Of a stretch of DNA of 35,031 bases, positions 8,325 through 15,729 are shown piece by piece (the first letter of the stretch is position 1; each line of letters begins with the position of its first letter). Source of the DNA: Flavobacterium seoulense (GTDB taxonomy: Bacteria > Bacteroidota > Bacteroidia > Flavobacteriales > Flavobacteriaceae). A program made the position numbers and the translations under genes. The notes beneath the pieces were generated by a model. It saw only the letters and a program-made list of their open reading frames with translations. It was not told where the DNA came from and searched no databases. The stretch is from positions 1 to 35,031 of the forward strand of contig NZ_JNCA01000005.1 of the NCBI RefSeq assembly GCF_000695795.1. Reading direction: 5' to 3'.

Positions 8325-8801
8325 ATGATCTACTCCTTTCCTCCTTTTGTCAACGCCGAAACTGAAACTTTAATTCTTGGAACTATGCCCGGAATTGCGT
8401 CATTAGAAAAACAGGAATATTATGCACATCCTCGCAATCATTTCTGGAAAATCATCTATACTTTATTTGATAAATTACCAGTTTCTGTTGTTTTTGAAGA
8501 AAAAATAAAAGTATTACAAAATAATAAAATCGGAATTTGGGATGTTTTGGAAAATTGCGAACGCGAAGGAAGTTTAGATATTCACATCAAAAATCATAAA
8601 CCGAATGATTTTGAAAATTTATTTAAAGAATATCCAAATATCAAGAAAATCATCTTCAACGGAAAAGAAAGCCATCGCTATTTTATTAAAAATTTTGGGC
8701 AAATAAAAGGCATTACGTATCATGTAATGCCTTCTACAAGTCCCGCTAATACGATGTCTTTTGAAAACAAGTTAAAAATATGGTCAACTTGTTTTGAATA
8801 A
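8325..8801 (+). CDS. DNA-deoxyinosine (hypoxanthine) glycosylase, UDG superfamily
   Basis: A 158-residue family-6 member of the uracil-DNA glycosylase superfamily, which removes hypoxanthine arising from adenine deamination. The first motif is GTMPG (19-23) followed by QEYYAHPRNHFW (30-41), with the HPRN characteristic of this family; the second is MPSTSPAN near the C-terminus, in the place of the minor-groove intercalation loop. Length is typical. It is four bases downstream of recQ and surely cotranscribed, so helicase and base-excision enzyme are made together. It ends one base before the stop of the convergent DinB-like gene, leaving no room for a terminator. Confidence 0.88.
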   Translation: MIYSFPPFVNAETETLILGTMPGIASLEKQEYYAHPRNHFWKIIYTLFDKLPVSVVFEEKIKVLQNNKIGIWDVLENCEREGSLDIHIKNHKPNDFENLFKEYPNIKKIIFNGKESHRYFIKNFGQIKGITYHVMPSTSPANTMSFENKLKIWSTCFE

Positions 8802-8802
8802 T

Positions 8803-9318
8803 TTAAAGGTATCTTTCTTTAAATACTTTTTGATGGTGTTTTTGATGTCCAATGATGATAAAACCTATCGCACGAACCGAAATTTCAGCATTTGAAGCAA
8901 TTCCGATTCTTTTTAACTGCTCTTCCGAAAAACTTTTAAAAAGTGCCAAAGTACTCTGACGCACAATTGACAACTCGGTTAACAAACTCTGCAAATGCCT
9001 GTTGTTAGCATCAGTATTTGCTGCAAAATCATTTTCATCAAATCCTGCTAATGGCGTTTTATCATTTCGGGAAACTCTTAAAGCACGATAAGCAAAAACA
9101 CGTTCGGTATCTATTATATGCTGGATAATTTCTTTGATAGTCCATTTGCCTTCGGCATAGCGATAATCAAATTTATCCATTGGAATATCCTGAACAAAAC
9201 GAATAAAATCATGAAGACTTATTTCTAAGTCTTCATATAAATCTCCATTTCCAGCTGCATTGATATAAGTAGCATTAAATTCAGAATATTCGTTTTTTGG
9301 TATATCTGTTACCTTCAT
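8803..9318 (-). CDS. DinB/YfiT-like four-helix metal-binding protein
   Basis: A 171-residue DinB_2 superfamily protein, a four-helix bundle that binds a divalent metal through three histidines. Candidate ligands are the His in TIKEIIQHIIDTER and those in IGHQKHHQKVF near the C-terminus. Members include bacillithiol or mycothiol transferases and putative hydrolases (YfiT), but the substrate cannot be assigned. There is no signal peptide. It starts nine bases after the ppc stop, so it is the second gene of a ppc transcript. Confidence 0.85.
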   Translation of the reverse strand: MKVTDIPKNEYSEFNATYINAAGNGDLYEDLEISLHDFIRFVQDIPMDKFDYRYAEGKWTIKEIIQHIIDTERVFAYRALRVSRNDKTPLAGFDENDFAANTDANNRHLQSLLTELSIVRQSTLALFKSFSEEQLKRIGIASNAEISVRAIGFIIIGHQKHHQKVFKERYL

Positions 9319-9327
9319 AATCTAAAA

Positions 9328-11910
9328 TTATGCTGAGTTTCTACTGGCATTAGTATTTCCGAATAAAGAACGCATTACGATTTTCTCGTAAACTTTGATT
9401 AGTTTTTCATCTGGAACACTTTCTTTGTTCAATTCGTTAATTCGTAATAAAGCATATTGCTGAATAGTCAACAATGGCAATACAATACGCTCTCTTACCT
9501 GAATAGAAGCTATTCCGTCAGGATAATTTTCCATCAGTTCTTTATGACCTGCAATTTTTAACAATAATCGTTTAGTTTCTAAAAACTCATCGTAGATATT
9601 TTGCCAGAATTCACCAAATTCAGGATCATTTCTCATGTAAGCTGTTAATGGGAAAAATGATTTTGCCAATGACATCATACTGTTTTCTAACAATGTTTTA
9701 AAGAACATTGAATTATCATACAATGCCTGAACTTTATCCCATTGATTAGTATCTTCAAAATGTTTCAAAGCAGCTCCAACTCCATAAAAACCTGGAACGT
9801 TTTGCTTTAATTGGCTCCATGAACCCACAAATGGAATTGCTCTTAAATCTTTAAAATCTAATTTTTCAGATTTACTTCTTTTAGAAGGACGGCTTCCAAT
9901 ATTTGTTTTTGCATAATATTTCAACGTACTCATTTTTTCTAAGTACGGAATAAACTTATCGTGATTCTTAAAACTTAAATACTTCTCATATCCCAATTGA
10001 GATAACTGAGTCATTACCGCTTTATCTTCATCAGATAATTTATTCAATTCTTTATTAAATACCTGATTGGTAACACCGGCACTTAACAAGTTTTCTAAAT
10101 TATAACGGCAAGAATCTAAAGTCCCAAAATTAGAACTAATAGTCTGTCCCTGAACAGTAACCTGAATTTCTTTATTTTCAATATTTGGCCCTAAAGAAGC
10201 ATAAAATTTATGAGTTTTTCCTCCTCCACGAGCTGGTGGTCCGCCACGTCCGTCAAAGAAAATTACTTTAACACCATATTTTCTGGACATAGCTGTCAAT
10301 TCTTCTTTAGCCTGATAAATACTCCAGTTAGCCATTAAATAACCACCATCTTTAGTTCCGTCAGAGAATCCAAGCATGATAGTTTGTTTCATTCCTCTGC
10401 TGGCAATATGAGCAGCATAAACCGGATTTGTATATAATTGCTCCATCACATTGTGTGCGTTTTGCAAATCGTCTACTGATTCGAATAAAGGCACAATATC
10501 AACTGAAGGGTGTTCCCAGTTATTTAATCTAAACAAAGCAAATGCTTCTAAAACATTCACCGCATTTTCGTTATTACTAATGATATAACGATTAGCTCCT
10601 AACTCACCATTGCTTCCTTGAATTTGCTGAATAGCACGTATCGACTCAAGAGTTGACTGGGTCATTTCGTTTTTAAAATCAGTAGGATTTAAATCACCTT
10701 TTGCATTTGCTAAAACTTCAATTTTGTCAGCTTCTGATAATTCGTAATAGTTTTTAGGGAAAACATCTTTACCATTAGCCTGATAAAAATCGAATACATC
10801 TTTAAATACAGCATCATGAATTTTACTGTTCTGACGAATATCTAAAGTAGCAAAATGGAATCCGAACAAATTAATTTTGATCAATAAAGCTTCTAATTCA
10901 TCAAGATATAAAGATTGATGTTGCTCTATGATAATAGTTCTAATTTTATTTAACTGTGATTTAAATTCTTCCAGAGTGATAAAAATATCTCCTTTCGAAT
11001 AAAATACAGAACGGTATAATTTGTTTTCAAGTTCAGAAACTAAAACATCTACCCCAGGGAAAGTTAATTTCCTTTTTAAGTTTCTCATTTCGAAATAGTA
11101 ACATTTCAAAATAGAAGTTCTTAAACGATCAGCAACTTTTAAAGTAATATCAGTCGTTACAAATGGATTTCCATCTCTATCTCCTCCTGGCCAGAATCCA
11201 AGTTGAATAATTGGATTTTTAATTCCCTCAGGAGAAATATTGGTTTCTAAATAATGCATCATATCACCAGCGGTGTTGTAAAATACATTTTCTAAATACC
11301 AAATTAAACTTACAGCCTCATCAAAAGGATTTGGTTTTTCGTTTTTTATAAATGGAGTTTTACCTAATTGCGCTAATAATTGCTTAATTTGAAGTAAGTT
11401 ATTATCACGAATGGCTTCAGTTAAATCGTTGATAATTCCTAAAACTGCACCTGGATAAAATTGTGTAGGATGCGCTGTTAAAACAGGTCTTACATTAAAA
11501 TTTTCTAAAAATTCAATTAATTCTTCGTTTTTCCCTCTAGCATCTGCTTTTTCCTTAATATCTCTCAAAGAACCGCGTCCTTCCATATTATTTACAATAG
11601 GAAAAGCTGCATCTTCAATAGCATCAAATAACACAATTTGACGTTCGATATACTGAATAAAACGAAACATTAAGTCAATCTTATCAGTTTCTACATCAGT
11701 ATGTAAATATTTTTTAGAGAAGAATTCAAAGATTTCCTTTGGTGTTTCCATTTTTTTAAAACCTGTTTCACAAACTTCTGTGAATAAAGGTAATAAAGCA
11801 CCTGTGTTATCTATAGAATCAAAAGGTAAAGTAATGAAAACGCTGTTGTAAATATTATATTTAGAGAGAACATTTTGATTAAAACGTTCTATTTTAGGGA
11901 GCGTATACAT
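9328..11910 (-). CDS. ppc: Phosphoenolpyruvate carboxylase
   Basis: An 860-residue PEP carboxylase, fixing bicarbonate onto PEP to give oxaloacetate for the TCA cycle. Catalytic motifs are intact: VLTAHPTQFYPG with the essential His (H147), GFWPGGDRDGNPFVT for PEP and metal binding, and the mobile glycine loop FDGRGGPPARGGG, in which the usual FHGRGG is FDGRGG. The C-terminus reads NTNASRNSA in place of the common RNTG end; the Arg-Asn that reach the active site are kept but the final Gly becomes Ser-Ala. That fits the divergent Bacteroidota branch. The ATG at 11910 gives the expected N-terminal helix. DinB-like gene lies downstream in the same transcript. Confidence 0.95.
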   Translation of the reverse strand: MYTLPKIERFNQNVLSKYNIYNSVFITLPFDSIDNTGALLPLFTEVCETGFKKMETPKEIFEFFSKKYLHTDVETDKIDLMFRFIQYIERQIVLFDAIEDAAFPIVNNMEGRGSLRDIKEKADARGKNEELIEFLENFNVRPVLTAHPTQFYPGAVLGIINDLTEAIRDNNLLQIKQLLAQLGKTPFIKNEKPNPFDEAVSLIWYLENVFYNTAGDMMHYLETNISPEGIKNPIIQLGFWPGGDRDGNPFVTTDITLKVADRLRTSILKCYYFEMRNLKRKLTFPGVDVLVSELENKLYRSVFYSKGDIFITLEEFKSQLNKIRTIIIEQHQSLYLDELEALLIKINLFGFHFATLDIRQNSKIHDAVFKDVFDFYQANGKDVFPKNYYELSEADKIEVLANAKGDLNPTDFKNEMTQSTLESIRAIQQIQGSNGELGANRYIISNNENAVNVLEAFALFRLNNWEHPSVDIVPLFESVDDLQNAHNVMEQLYTNPVYAAHIASRGMKQTIMLGFSDGTKDGGYLMANWSIYQAKEELTAMSRKYGVKVIFFDGRGGPPARGGGKTHKFYASLGPNIENKEIQVTVQGQTISSNFGTLDSCRYNLENLLSAGVTNQVFNKELNKLSDEDKAVMTQLSQLGYEKYLSFKNHDKFIPYLEKMSTLKYYAKTNIGSRPSKRSKSEKLDFKDLRAIPFVGSWSQLKQNVPGFYGVGAALKHFEDTNQWDKVQALYDNSMFFKTLLENSMMSLAKSFFPLTAYMRNDPEFGEFWQNIYDEFLETKRLLLKIAGHKELMENYPDGIASIQVRERIVLPLLTIQQYALLRINELNKESVPDEKLIKVYEKIVMRSLFGNTNASRNSA

Positions 11911-11956
11911 AGAATTATGTTAAATTATTTAGTTAATGTGTTGTATATTATTTTTC

Positions 11957-11989
11957 AAAAAAAAAGAACCCCAAGAGTCAACTTGAGGT
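11957..11989 (-). terminator. Rho-independent terminator for the lrp-type gene
   Basis: On the minus strand ACCTCAAG (11989-11982) pairs with CTTGGGGT (11975-11968), including one U-G pair, around a six-base loop, and is followed by a run of nine T (11965-11957). It lies 29 bases after the Lrp/AsnC stop and before the ppc start, so it separates the two transcripts. Confidence 0.85.
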
Positions 11990-12017
11990 ACTATTTTTAA
12001 TAATCCTTCAAGTTCAA

Positions 12018-12497
12018 TTACATATTTTTGAAGATAGTATGCATCAAACGCTTCTTGTCGTTGATACTTTCCTCAAGAGAAATCATAGTTTCTGTTCTGT
12101 AAACACCATCAATATCATCAATCATAAAGATTACATCTTTAGCATGCTTAGTATCTTTGGCTCTTATTTTACAAAAAATATTAAATTTTCCTGTTGTTAC
12201 AGAAGCTACAGTAACGAATGGAATTTCATTAATACGCTGTAAAACAAATTTAGTTTGAGAAGTGTTGTTTAAGAACACACCTACATAAGCAATAAATGAA
12301 TAACCTAACTTATCATAATCAAGAACCAGTGAAGATCCCATTATGATACCAGCGTCTTCCATTTTCTTAACTCTAACATGCACTGTTCCAGCTGAAATTA
12401 ATAATTTCTTAGCAATATCCGTAAACGGAACTCTCGTATTGTCAATCAACATGTCTAATATCTGATGATCTACTTCATCTAAACGGAACTTACTCAT
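12018..12497 (-). CDS. Lrp/AsnC family transcriptional regulator
   Basis: A 159-residue feast/famine regulator. The N-terminal AsnC-type helix-turn-helix spans about residues 5-60 (LDEVDHQILDMLIDNTRVPF, then AKKLLISAGTVHVRVKKME), and the C-terminal RAM domain binds an amino-acid effector (ASVTTGKFNIFCKIRAKD). Such proteins form octameric rings and control amino-acid metabolism. It has its own terminator and lies 76 bases downstream of the M14 carboxypeptidase gene on the same strand, so partial read-through is possible. The effector and targets cannot be told from the window. Confidence 0.92.
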   Translation of the reverse strand: MSKFRLDEVDHQILDMLIDNTRVPFTDIAKKLLISAGTVHVRVKKMEDAGIIMGSSLVLDYDKLGYSFIAYVGVFLNNTSQTKFVLQRINEIPFVTVASVTTGKFNIFCKIRAKDTKHAKDVIFMIDDIDGVYRTETMISLEESINDKKRLMHTIFKNM

Positions 12498-12573
12498 ATT
12501 TCTCTAATTATATTATTAATTATCATTTAAAGGCATAAAAATATACATAAAAACGATAAAGTCGTACAAAAAA

Positions 12574-13728
12574 TTACTTTTTTATCAGTCCATTAACAAA
12601 AAAAAGTTTTTTATCTAAACTAAAATTCGCTTTATGATCTAATTTTGGAGCATTTCCTTCCGCATCTTCATAACTGGCTCCCTGAGCATCAAAAACTTCA
12701 TGACCGAAAAACTCATCTAAATCATCAAGCCTTGCAATATAAGCGTTAAAATTAATGACACCATCAATCAACTCTTCCTTATATTGTGCTGCAAAATTCG
12801 TTATTTTTTCAATACCGTCATAATTTATTTTAATGTTTTTGTATATAAAATCATAAAAAACGACTTTATTTTGAGGAATATTCAAATAATCCTCTGTTCT
12901 ATTAATTTCTATAACGTTTTCGTTGAGTATTGTGAAACTTGAAAGCAATGCGAAGAAAATATATTTTCGTGTAACCTCTCTTTGATAGTCTCCTGGAAAA
13001 TGTCCCGCTTCAAACAAAATCGTAGGAACACCAAGATATTGAAACGTATCTCCAATACAGTTGATATTAAAAGAATCATCAAATCGGCCAATTTGCCCCG
13101 GAATAAACTCCTGCAAAACATCATTCATTCCCGCAATTAAGTTAATCGCTTTTTGTCTGGAGTCGTTTATTTCTCTTTCTTCGTTATACGAAGGCGCTAA
13201 AAATGACACTGTAGCTGGTTTTCCTGTATCATCTACACCAAAAATAGTACGCTGATCATGTAGATTATAACAAAAATCAGGCTTGAATTCCTCAAAAACC
13301 GCTCGTAACATCTTACTTTCTGGCTGAGTTAAATCCTGAGAATCTCTATTTAAGTCAATTTCATTTGCATTGGCACGTGTGTACAAAGTTGCTCCATCAG
13401 GATTTAGCATTGGCAAACAACAAAAAGTAAAATTAGCCAACAATTCTTTAGCTAAATCAGAACCGTTATTTAATAGATTTAAAAAATCAAACAACGCTTT
13501 TGTCGTTGTACTTTCGTTACCGTGCATTTGTGACCAAAGATAAATTTTAGTCTTTCCGGTACCAATAACATATTTATAAATAGGTCTTCCTTGAACCGAT
13601 TCACCAACAATCGAAAGTTGATTATCTGTATTTATTCTTTTTAATATAGGCTCAATTGACTCTAAAGTCAAATACCTTCCTTCAATCGTTTTTTCTTTGT
13701 TATCAAGAAACAATTGTTCTAAATTCAT
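12574..13728 (-). CDS. M14 family zinc carboxypeptidase
   Basis: A 384-residue M14 metallocarboxypeptidase-like protein. Zinc ligands are H69 and E72 in SQMHGNES and H157 in YNLHDQR; the substrate arginine is in DLNRDS; the catalytic glutamate is probably E240 in ILFEAGHFPGD. A domain of about 110 residues follows the catalytic domain. No signal peptide is visible, so an intracellular role in trimming peptides or amide-linked compounds is more likely than digestion. I prefer the ATG at 13728 (MNLEQLFLDN) over an in-frame ATG at 13761, because the region between contains a palindrome with a promoter -7 element. It is divergent from an XRE regulator that very likely controls it. Confidence 0.88.
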   Translation of the reverse strand: MNLEQLFLDNKEKTIEGRYLTLESIEPILKRINTDNQLSIVGESVQGRPIYKYVIGTGKTKIYLWSQMHGNESTTTKALFDFLNLLNNGSDLAKELLANFTFCCLPMLNPDGATLYTRANANEIDLNRDSQDLTQPESKMLRAVFEEFKPDFCYNLHDQRTIFGVDDTGKPATVSFLAPSYNEEREINDSRQKAINLIAGMNDVLQEFIPGQIGRFDDSFNINCIGDTFQYLGVPTILFEAGHFPGDYQREVTRKYIFFALLSSFTILNENVIEINRTEDYLNIPQNKVVFYDFIYKNIKINYDGIEKITNFAAQYKEELIDGVINFNAYIARLDDLDEFFGHEVFDAQGASYEDAEGNAPKLDHKANFSLDKKLFFVNGLIKK

Positions 13729-13744
13729 AATGTATTGTATTTGA

Positions 13745-13758
13745 TTTACAAAAGTAAA
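13745..13758. promoter_or_regulatory. Operator-like palindrome 1 (carboxypeptidase side)
   Basis: TTTAC-AAAA-GTAAA. On the minus strand it contains TACTTTTG, an exact TAnnTTTG -7 element that would start transcription about 10 bases before the carboxypeptidase ATG at 13728. Confidence 0.65.
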
Positions 13759-13768
13759 CATCTTTATT

Positions 13769-13782
13769 TTTACAAATGTAAA
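13769..13782. promoter_or_regulatory. Operator-like palindrome 2 (carboxypeptidase side)
   Basis: TTTACAAATGTAAA, a perfect six-base inverted repeat. On the minus strand it contains TACATTTG, again an exact -7 element, about 40 bases before the carboxypeptidase ATG. The centre is 24 bases from palindrome 1. Confidence 0.72.
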
Positions 13783-13965
13783 CTTTAATTAGTGTTCACT
13801 TTTTACATTAATAAACAAGATTTCTAGTTTACTTAATGGGTTTGTATTTATAACAATTAACAAATGTCATCTGTTTTAGAATTACAAATCAATATTTTGT
13901 TTTTCAGTAATTTACAAACTATTAATTAATCTTTAAATGTAGATAAAAATCAGATTTTTTGATAA

Positions 13966-13979
13966 TTTACAACTGTAAA
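13966..13979. promoter_or_regulatory. Operator-like palindrome 3 (XRE side)
   Basis: TTTACAACTGTAAA, with six-base arms. It lies 36 bases (centre to centre) upstream of palindrome 4, close to the -33 position of the XRE promoter. Confidence 0.68.
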
Positions 13980-14001
13980 TAGGTTAATTTAAATTGTTTT
14001 G

Positions 14002-14015
14002 ATTACATTTGTAAA
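14002..14015. promoter_or_regulatory. Operator-like palindrome 4 with XRE promoter -7
   Basis: ATTACATTTGTAAA. The arms are one base short of perfect, and on the plus strand the site contains TACATTTG (14004-14011), an exact -7 element. Transcription would begin near 14015, about 27 bases before the XRE ATG. Confidence 0.72.
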
Positions 14016-14035
14016 TATGTAATTTCAAATTGTAT

Positions 14036-14049
14036 TTTACAATGGTAAA
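14036..14049. promoter_or_regulatory. Operator-like palindrome 5 spanning the XRE start codon
   Basis: TTTAC-AATG-GTAAA. The four-base centre plus flank contains the ATG (14042-14044) of the XRE gene, so a bound protein would cover the start of its own gene. Centre-to-centre distance to palindrome 4 is 34 bases. Confidence 0.65.
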
Positions 14050-14503
14050 CACTGACGATTTTATAAAAAGACTCGAAATTATCCTCGATTATTACAGTAT
14101 CAATGCTTCTGCTTTTGCTGATAAAATTGGTGTGCAACGCTCTAGTTTGTCTCACCTGCTTTCGGGACGAAACAAGCCTAGTTTGGATTTTATTCTTAAA
14201 ATTCTTGAAGTATACCCAGAAGTCGACTTGTACTGGATATTAAACGGAAAAGGTAATTTTCCTAAAAATGATGAAAACTTAAACGATTTAAAAGTAGCAA
14301 CTAACTCCGCTCCTGCTTTAGAAACAGTTATTTCAAGCCTTAAACCAGCTAAAGATTTATTTTCGAATAATCCTACTGAAGAAAAAACTGCTATTTCTTT
14401 TAAAAAAACCAATGAAGCACTGCAAAACAACTCTGAAAAAGAAATTGAAAAAATAGTATTTTTCTACAAAGATGGAACTTTCAAAACCTTTAAACCTGAT
14501 TAA
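14042..14503 (+). CDS. XRE-family (Cro/C1-type) transcriptional regulator
   Basis: A 153-residue regulator. Residues 1-70 form a Cro/C1 helix-turn-helix domain: DDFIKRLEIILDYYSINASA, then AFADKIGVQRSSLSHLLSGR with recognition-helix residues QRSSLSHLLSG, then KPSLDFILKILEVYP and the DLYWILNGKG end seen in many flavobacterial XRE proteins. Residues 75-153 are low-complexity with a short closing motif KIVFFYKDGTFKTFKPD and no known sensor domain. I start it at the ATG inside palindrome 5; an upstream TTG in frame is unlikely. The dense palindromes point to autoregulation and control of the divergent carboxypeptidase. Confidence 0.88.
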   Translation: MVNTDDFIKRLEIILDYYSINASAFADKIGVQRSSLSHLLSGRNKPSLDFILKILEVYPEVDLYWILNGKGNFPKNDENLNDLKVATNSAPALETVISSLKPAKDLFSNNPTEEKTAISFKKTNEALQNNSEKEIEKIVFFYKDGTFKTFKPD

Positions 14504-14542
14504 AAAATAGCCCTAAATGCTTTTTTAATTACACCTAGGGCT
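14503..14542 (-). terminator. Terminator for the surface lipoprotein gene
   Basis: AGCCCTA (14509-14515) pairs with TAGGGCT (14536-14542) around a 20-base loop. On the minus strand the stem is followed by ATTTTTT, so it fits termination of the lipoprotein gene that ends at 14567. On the plus strand there is no T-run, though it may also slow the convergent XRE message. Confidence 0.6.
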
Positions 14543-14566
14543 GCTCAAAAAATAAAAAAAGATTTT

Positions 14567-15574
14567 TTATTTTCTTATAAGAAAGATTGAAGTTACACCT
14601 GCTTCTGCTCTTGAATTCAATGGAGTAGCATCACCAGAAACTGTTGCGTTAGCAAAAGTTAAAACTTTTCCACCACCGTTTAACCGTTCTGCAACATAAG
14701 TAGTATTAGTAACAGAATCATAAGATACATCTACCGGATTTCCTAATTGAGAATTAGCTCCTGAAATTCTAATTTGGTTACTTGTAGAAATAGTTCCTCC
14801 ATTAGTAGTTGAAGCCCATACGCTGTTAAAGTTTTTAATATAAACTAATGCCCCGTCAGTAGCAGATGCTGCAATACCTACATCTGTAAGCACCATTAAA
14901 TCGTCCTGAGCTGAATATGTGATTCCGTGAGTTCTAACTAATCCCTGAATAGTAACACGTTTCGTTGCAGTAATCGCTCCCGAAGCATTACTTAAAAAGT
15001 TTTTAAACTGAACAATATCTCCGGTTAAATCTACAACAGCATAAAGGTCGTTTCCTTCCATGTGAATACCCCATAACTTGAAATTAACCGTGTAAGTATT
15101 TTTTAGTGTAAATCCAGTGCTTGATTTTTGGTAAACTACTAATTTGTTTACTAAACCATTTAAATCTAATTCATCCTGAGCAACTATAATATTGTCTCCT
15201 GAAACTGCTGTTTCACGGGCATTAGTAAAATCAAGATTAGAACCACTGAAAGATAATGACAGTGATGTTGCGCCAGAAGTAGCTGCCGTTTTAATAGCTC
15301 CGTAAGACTCCAGTCTGTTATTTGTTCTGGAAGCCACTATGATATTATCAGTTTCCGGATGATACGAAATTCCTTCAGCATCAAGTGAAGTAATTGTGAA
15401 GGATTTAACCATTGCATTAGTTTCTAACAAATTAACATAAGAAACTTTACCTGAAGTATTACTTGATGTAACTAATGTTAATTCAGGATTGCTTGATGAA
15501 TTGTCATCATCGTCATTTGAACAAGAAGACAACAACATCGCTAAGACTGTACAAGAAATAAATAATTTTTTCAT
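14567..15574 (-). CDS. Surface lipoprotein, beta-propeller-like, unknown function
   Basis: A 335-residue lipoprotein. The signal peptide ends in a lipobox LSSC with the lipidated C18, and the mature protein begins CSNDDDD. Acidic residues right after the cysteine are the Bacteroidota lipoprotein export signal, so it is probably shown on the outer surface. The rest has repeated short strands with Gly/Asp turns (EGISYHPETDNIIVASR, GIHMEGNDLYAVVDLTG, THGITYSAQDDLMVLTD), resembling a six- or seven-bladed propeller of the SMP-30/NHL kind. I see no catalytic motif. It is monocistronic, with no clear -7 element upstream. Confidence 0.85.
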   Translation of the reverse strand: MKKLFISCTVLAMLLSSCSNDDDDNSSSNPELTLVTSSNTSGKVSYVNLLETNAMVKSFTITSLDAEGISYHPETDNIIVASRTNNRLESYGAIKTAATSGATSLSLSFSGSNLDFTNARETAVSGDNIIVAQDELDLNGLVNKLVVYQKSSTGFTLKNTYTVNFKLWGIHMEGNDLYAVVDLTGDIVQFKNFLSNASGAITATKRVTIQGLVRTHGITYSAQDDLMVLTDVGIAASATDGALVYIKNFNSVWASTTNGGTISTSNQIRISGANSQLGNPVDVSYDSVTNTTYVAERLNGGGKVLTFANATVSGDATPLNSRAEAGVTSIFLIRK

Positions 15575-15729
15575 AAGTATAATTTTAAAGGTTATTTTAA
15601 TTACGAAAATATATTCTCTTTGTTTTTAAAAAGTTACATTATTTTTCTAATAACTTTCATAATTAATATCCTAATAACTTTTTTTTTATAAGAAACTTAG
15701 AAATAGTATCTTTAGTAAAAACAGCATTC

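Larger units (their letters stand above)
13729..14041. promoter_or_regulatory. Divergent regulatory region between carboxypeptidase and XRE gene
   Basis: This 313-base non-coding region holds four full palindromes of the form TTTAC-N4-GTAAA or a one-base variant, with a fifth just over its right edge, and a degenerate copy at 13802-13815. Two sites lie beside the carboxypeptidase and three beside the XRE gene, leaving a middle of about 180 bases with only scattered half-sites (for example near 13855 and 13910). The pairing of the two ends suggests cooperative binding or looping by the XRE product. No ORF is seen. Confidence 0.75.

Noticed and set aside
11911..12017. A riboswitch or attenuator before ppc
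   Set aside because: The only clear structure is on the correct strand to be the terminator of the upstream Lrp-type gene, with a nine-T run, and no alternative anti-terminator pairing is seen.
13729..13761. Upstream ATG at 13761 as the carboxypeptidase start
   Set aside because: The added residues are encoded by palindrome 1 and its promoter element, and the M14 fold begins after the ATG at 13728.
14152..14430. Minus-strand ORF opposite the XRE gene
   Set aside because: It overlaps the clear helix-turn-helix gene and has no start region or known domain.
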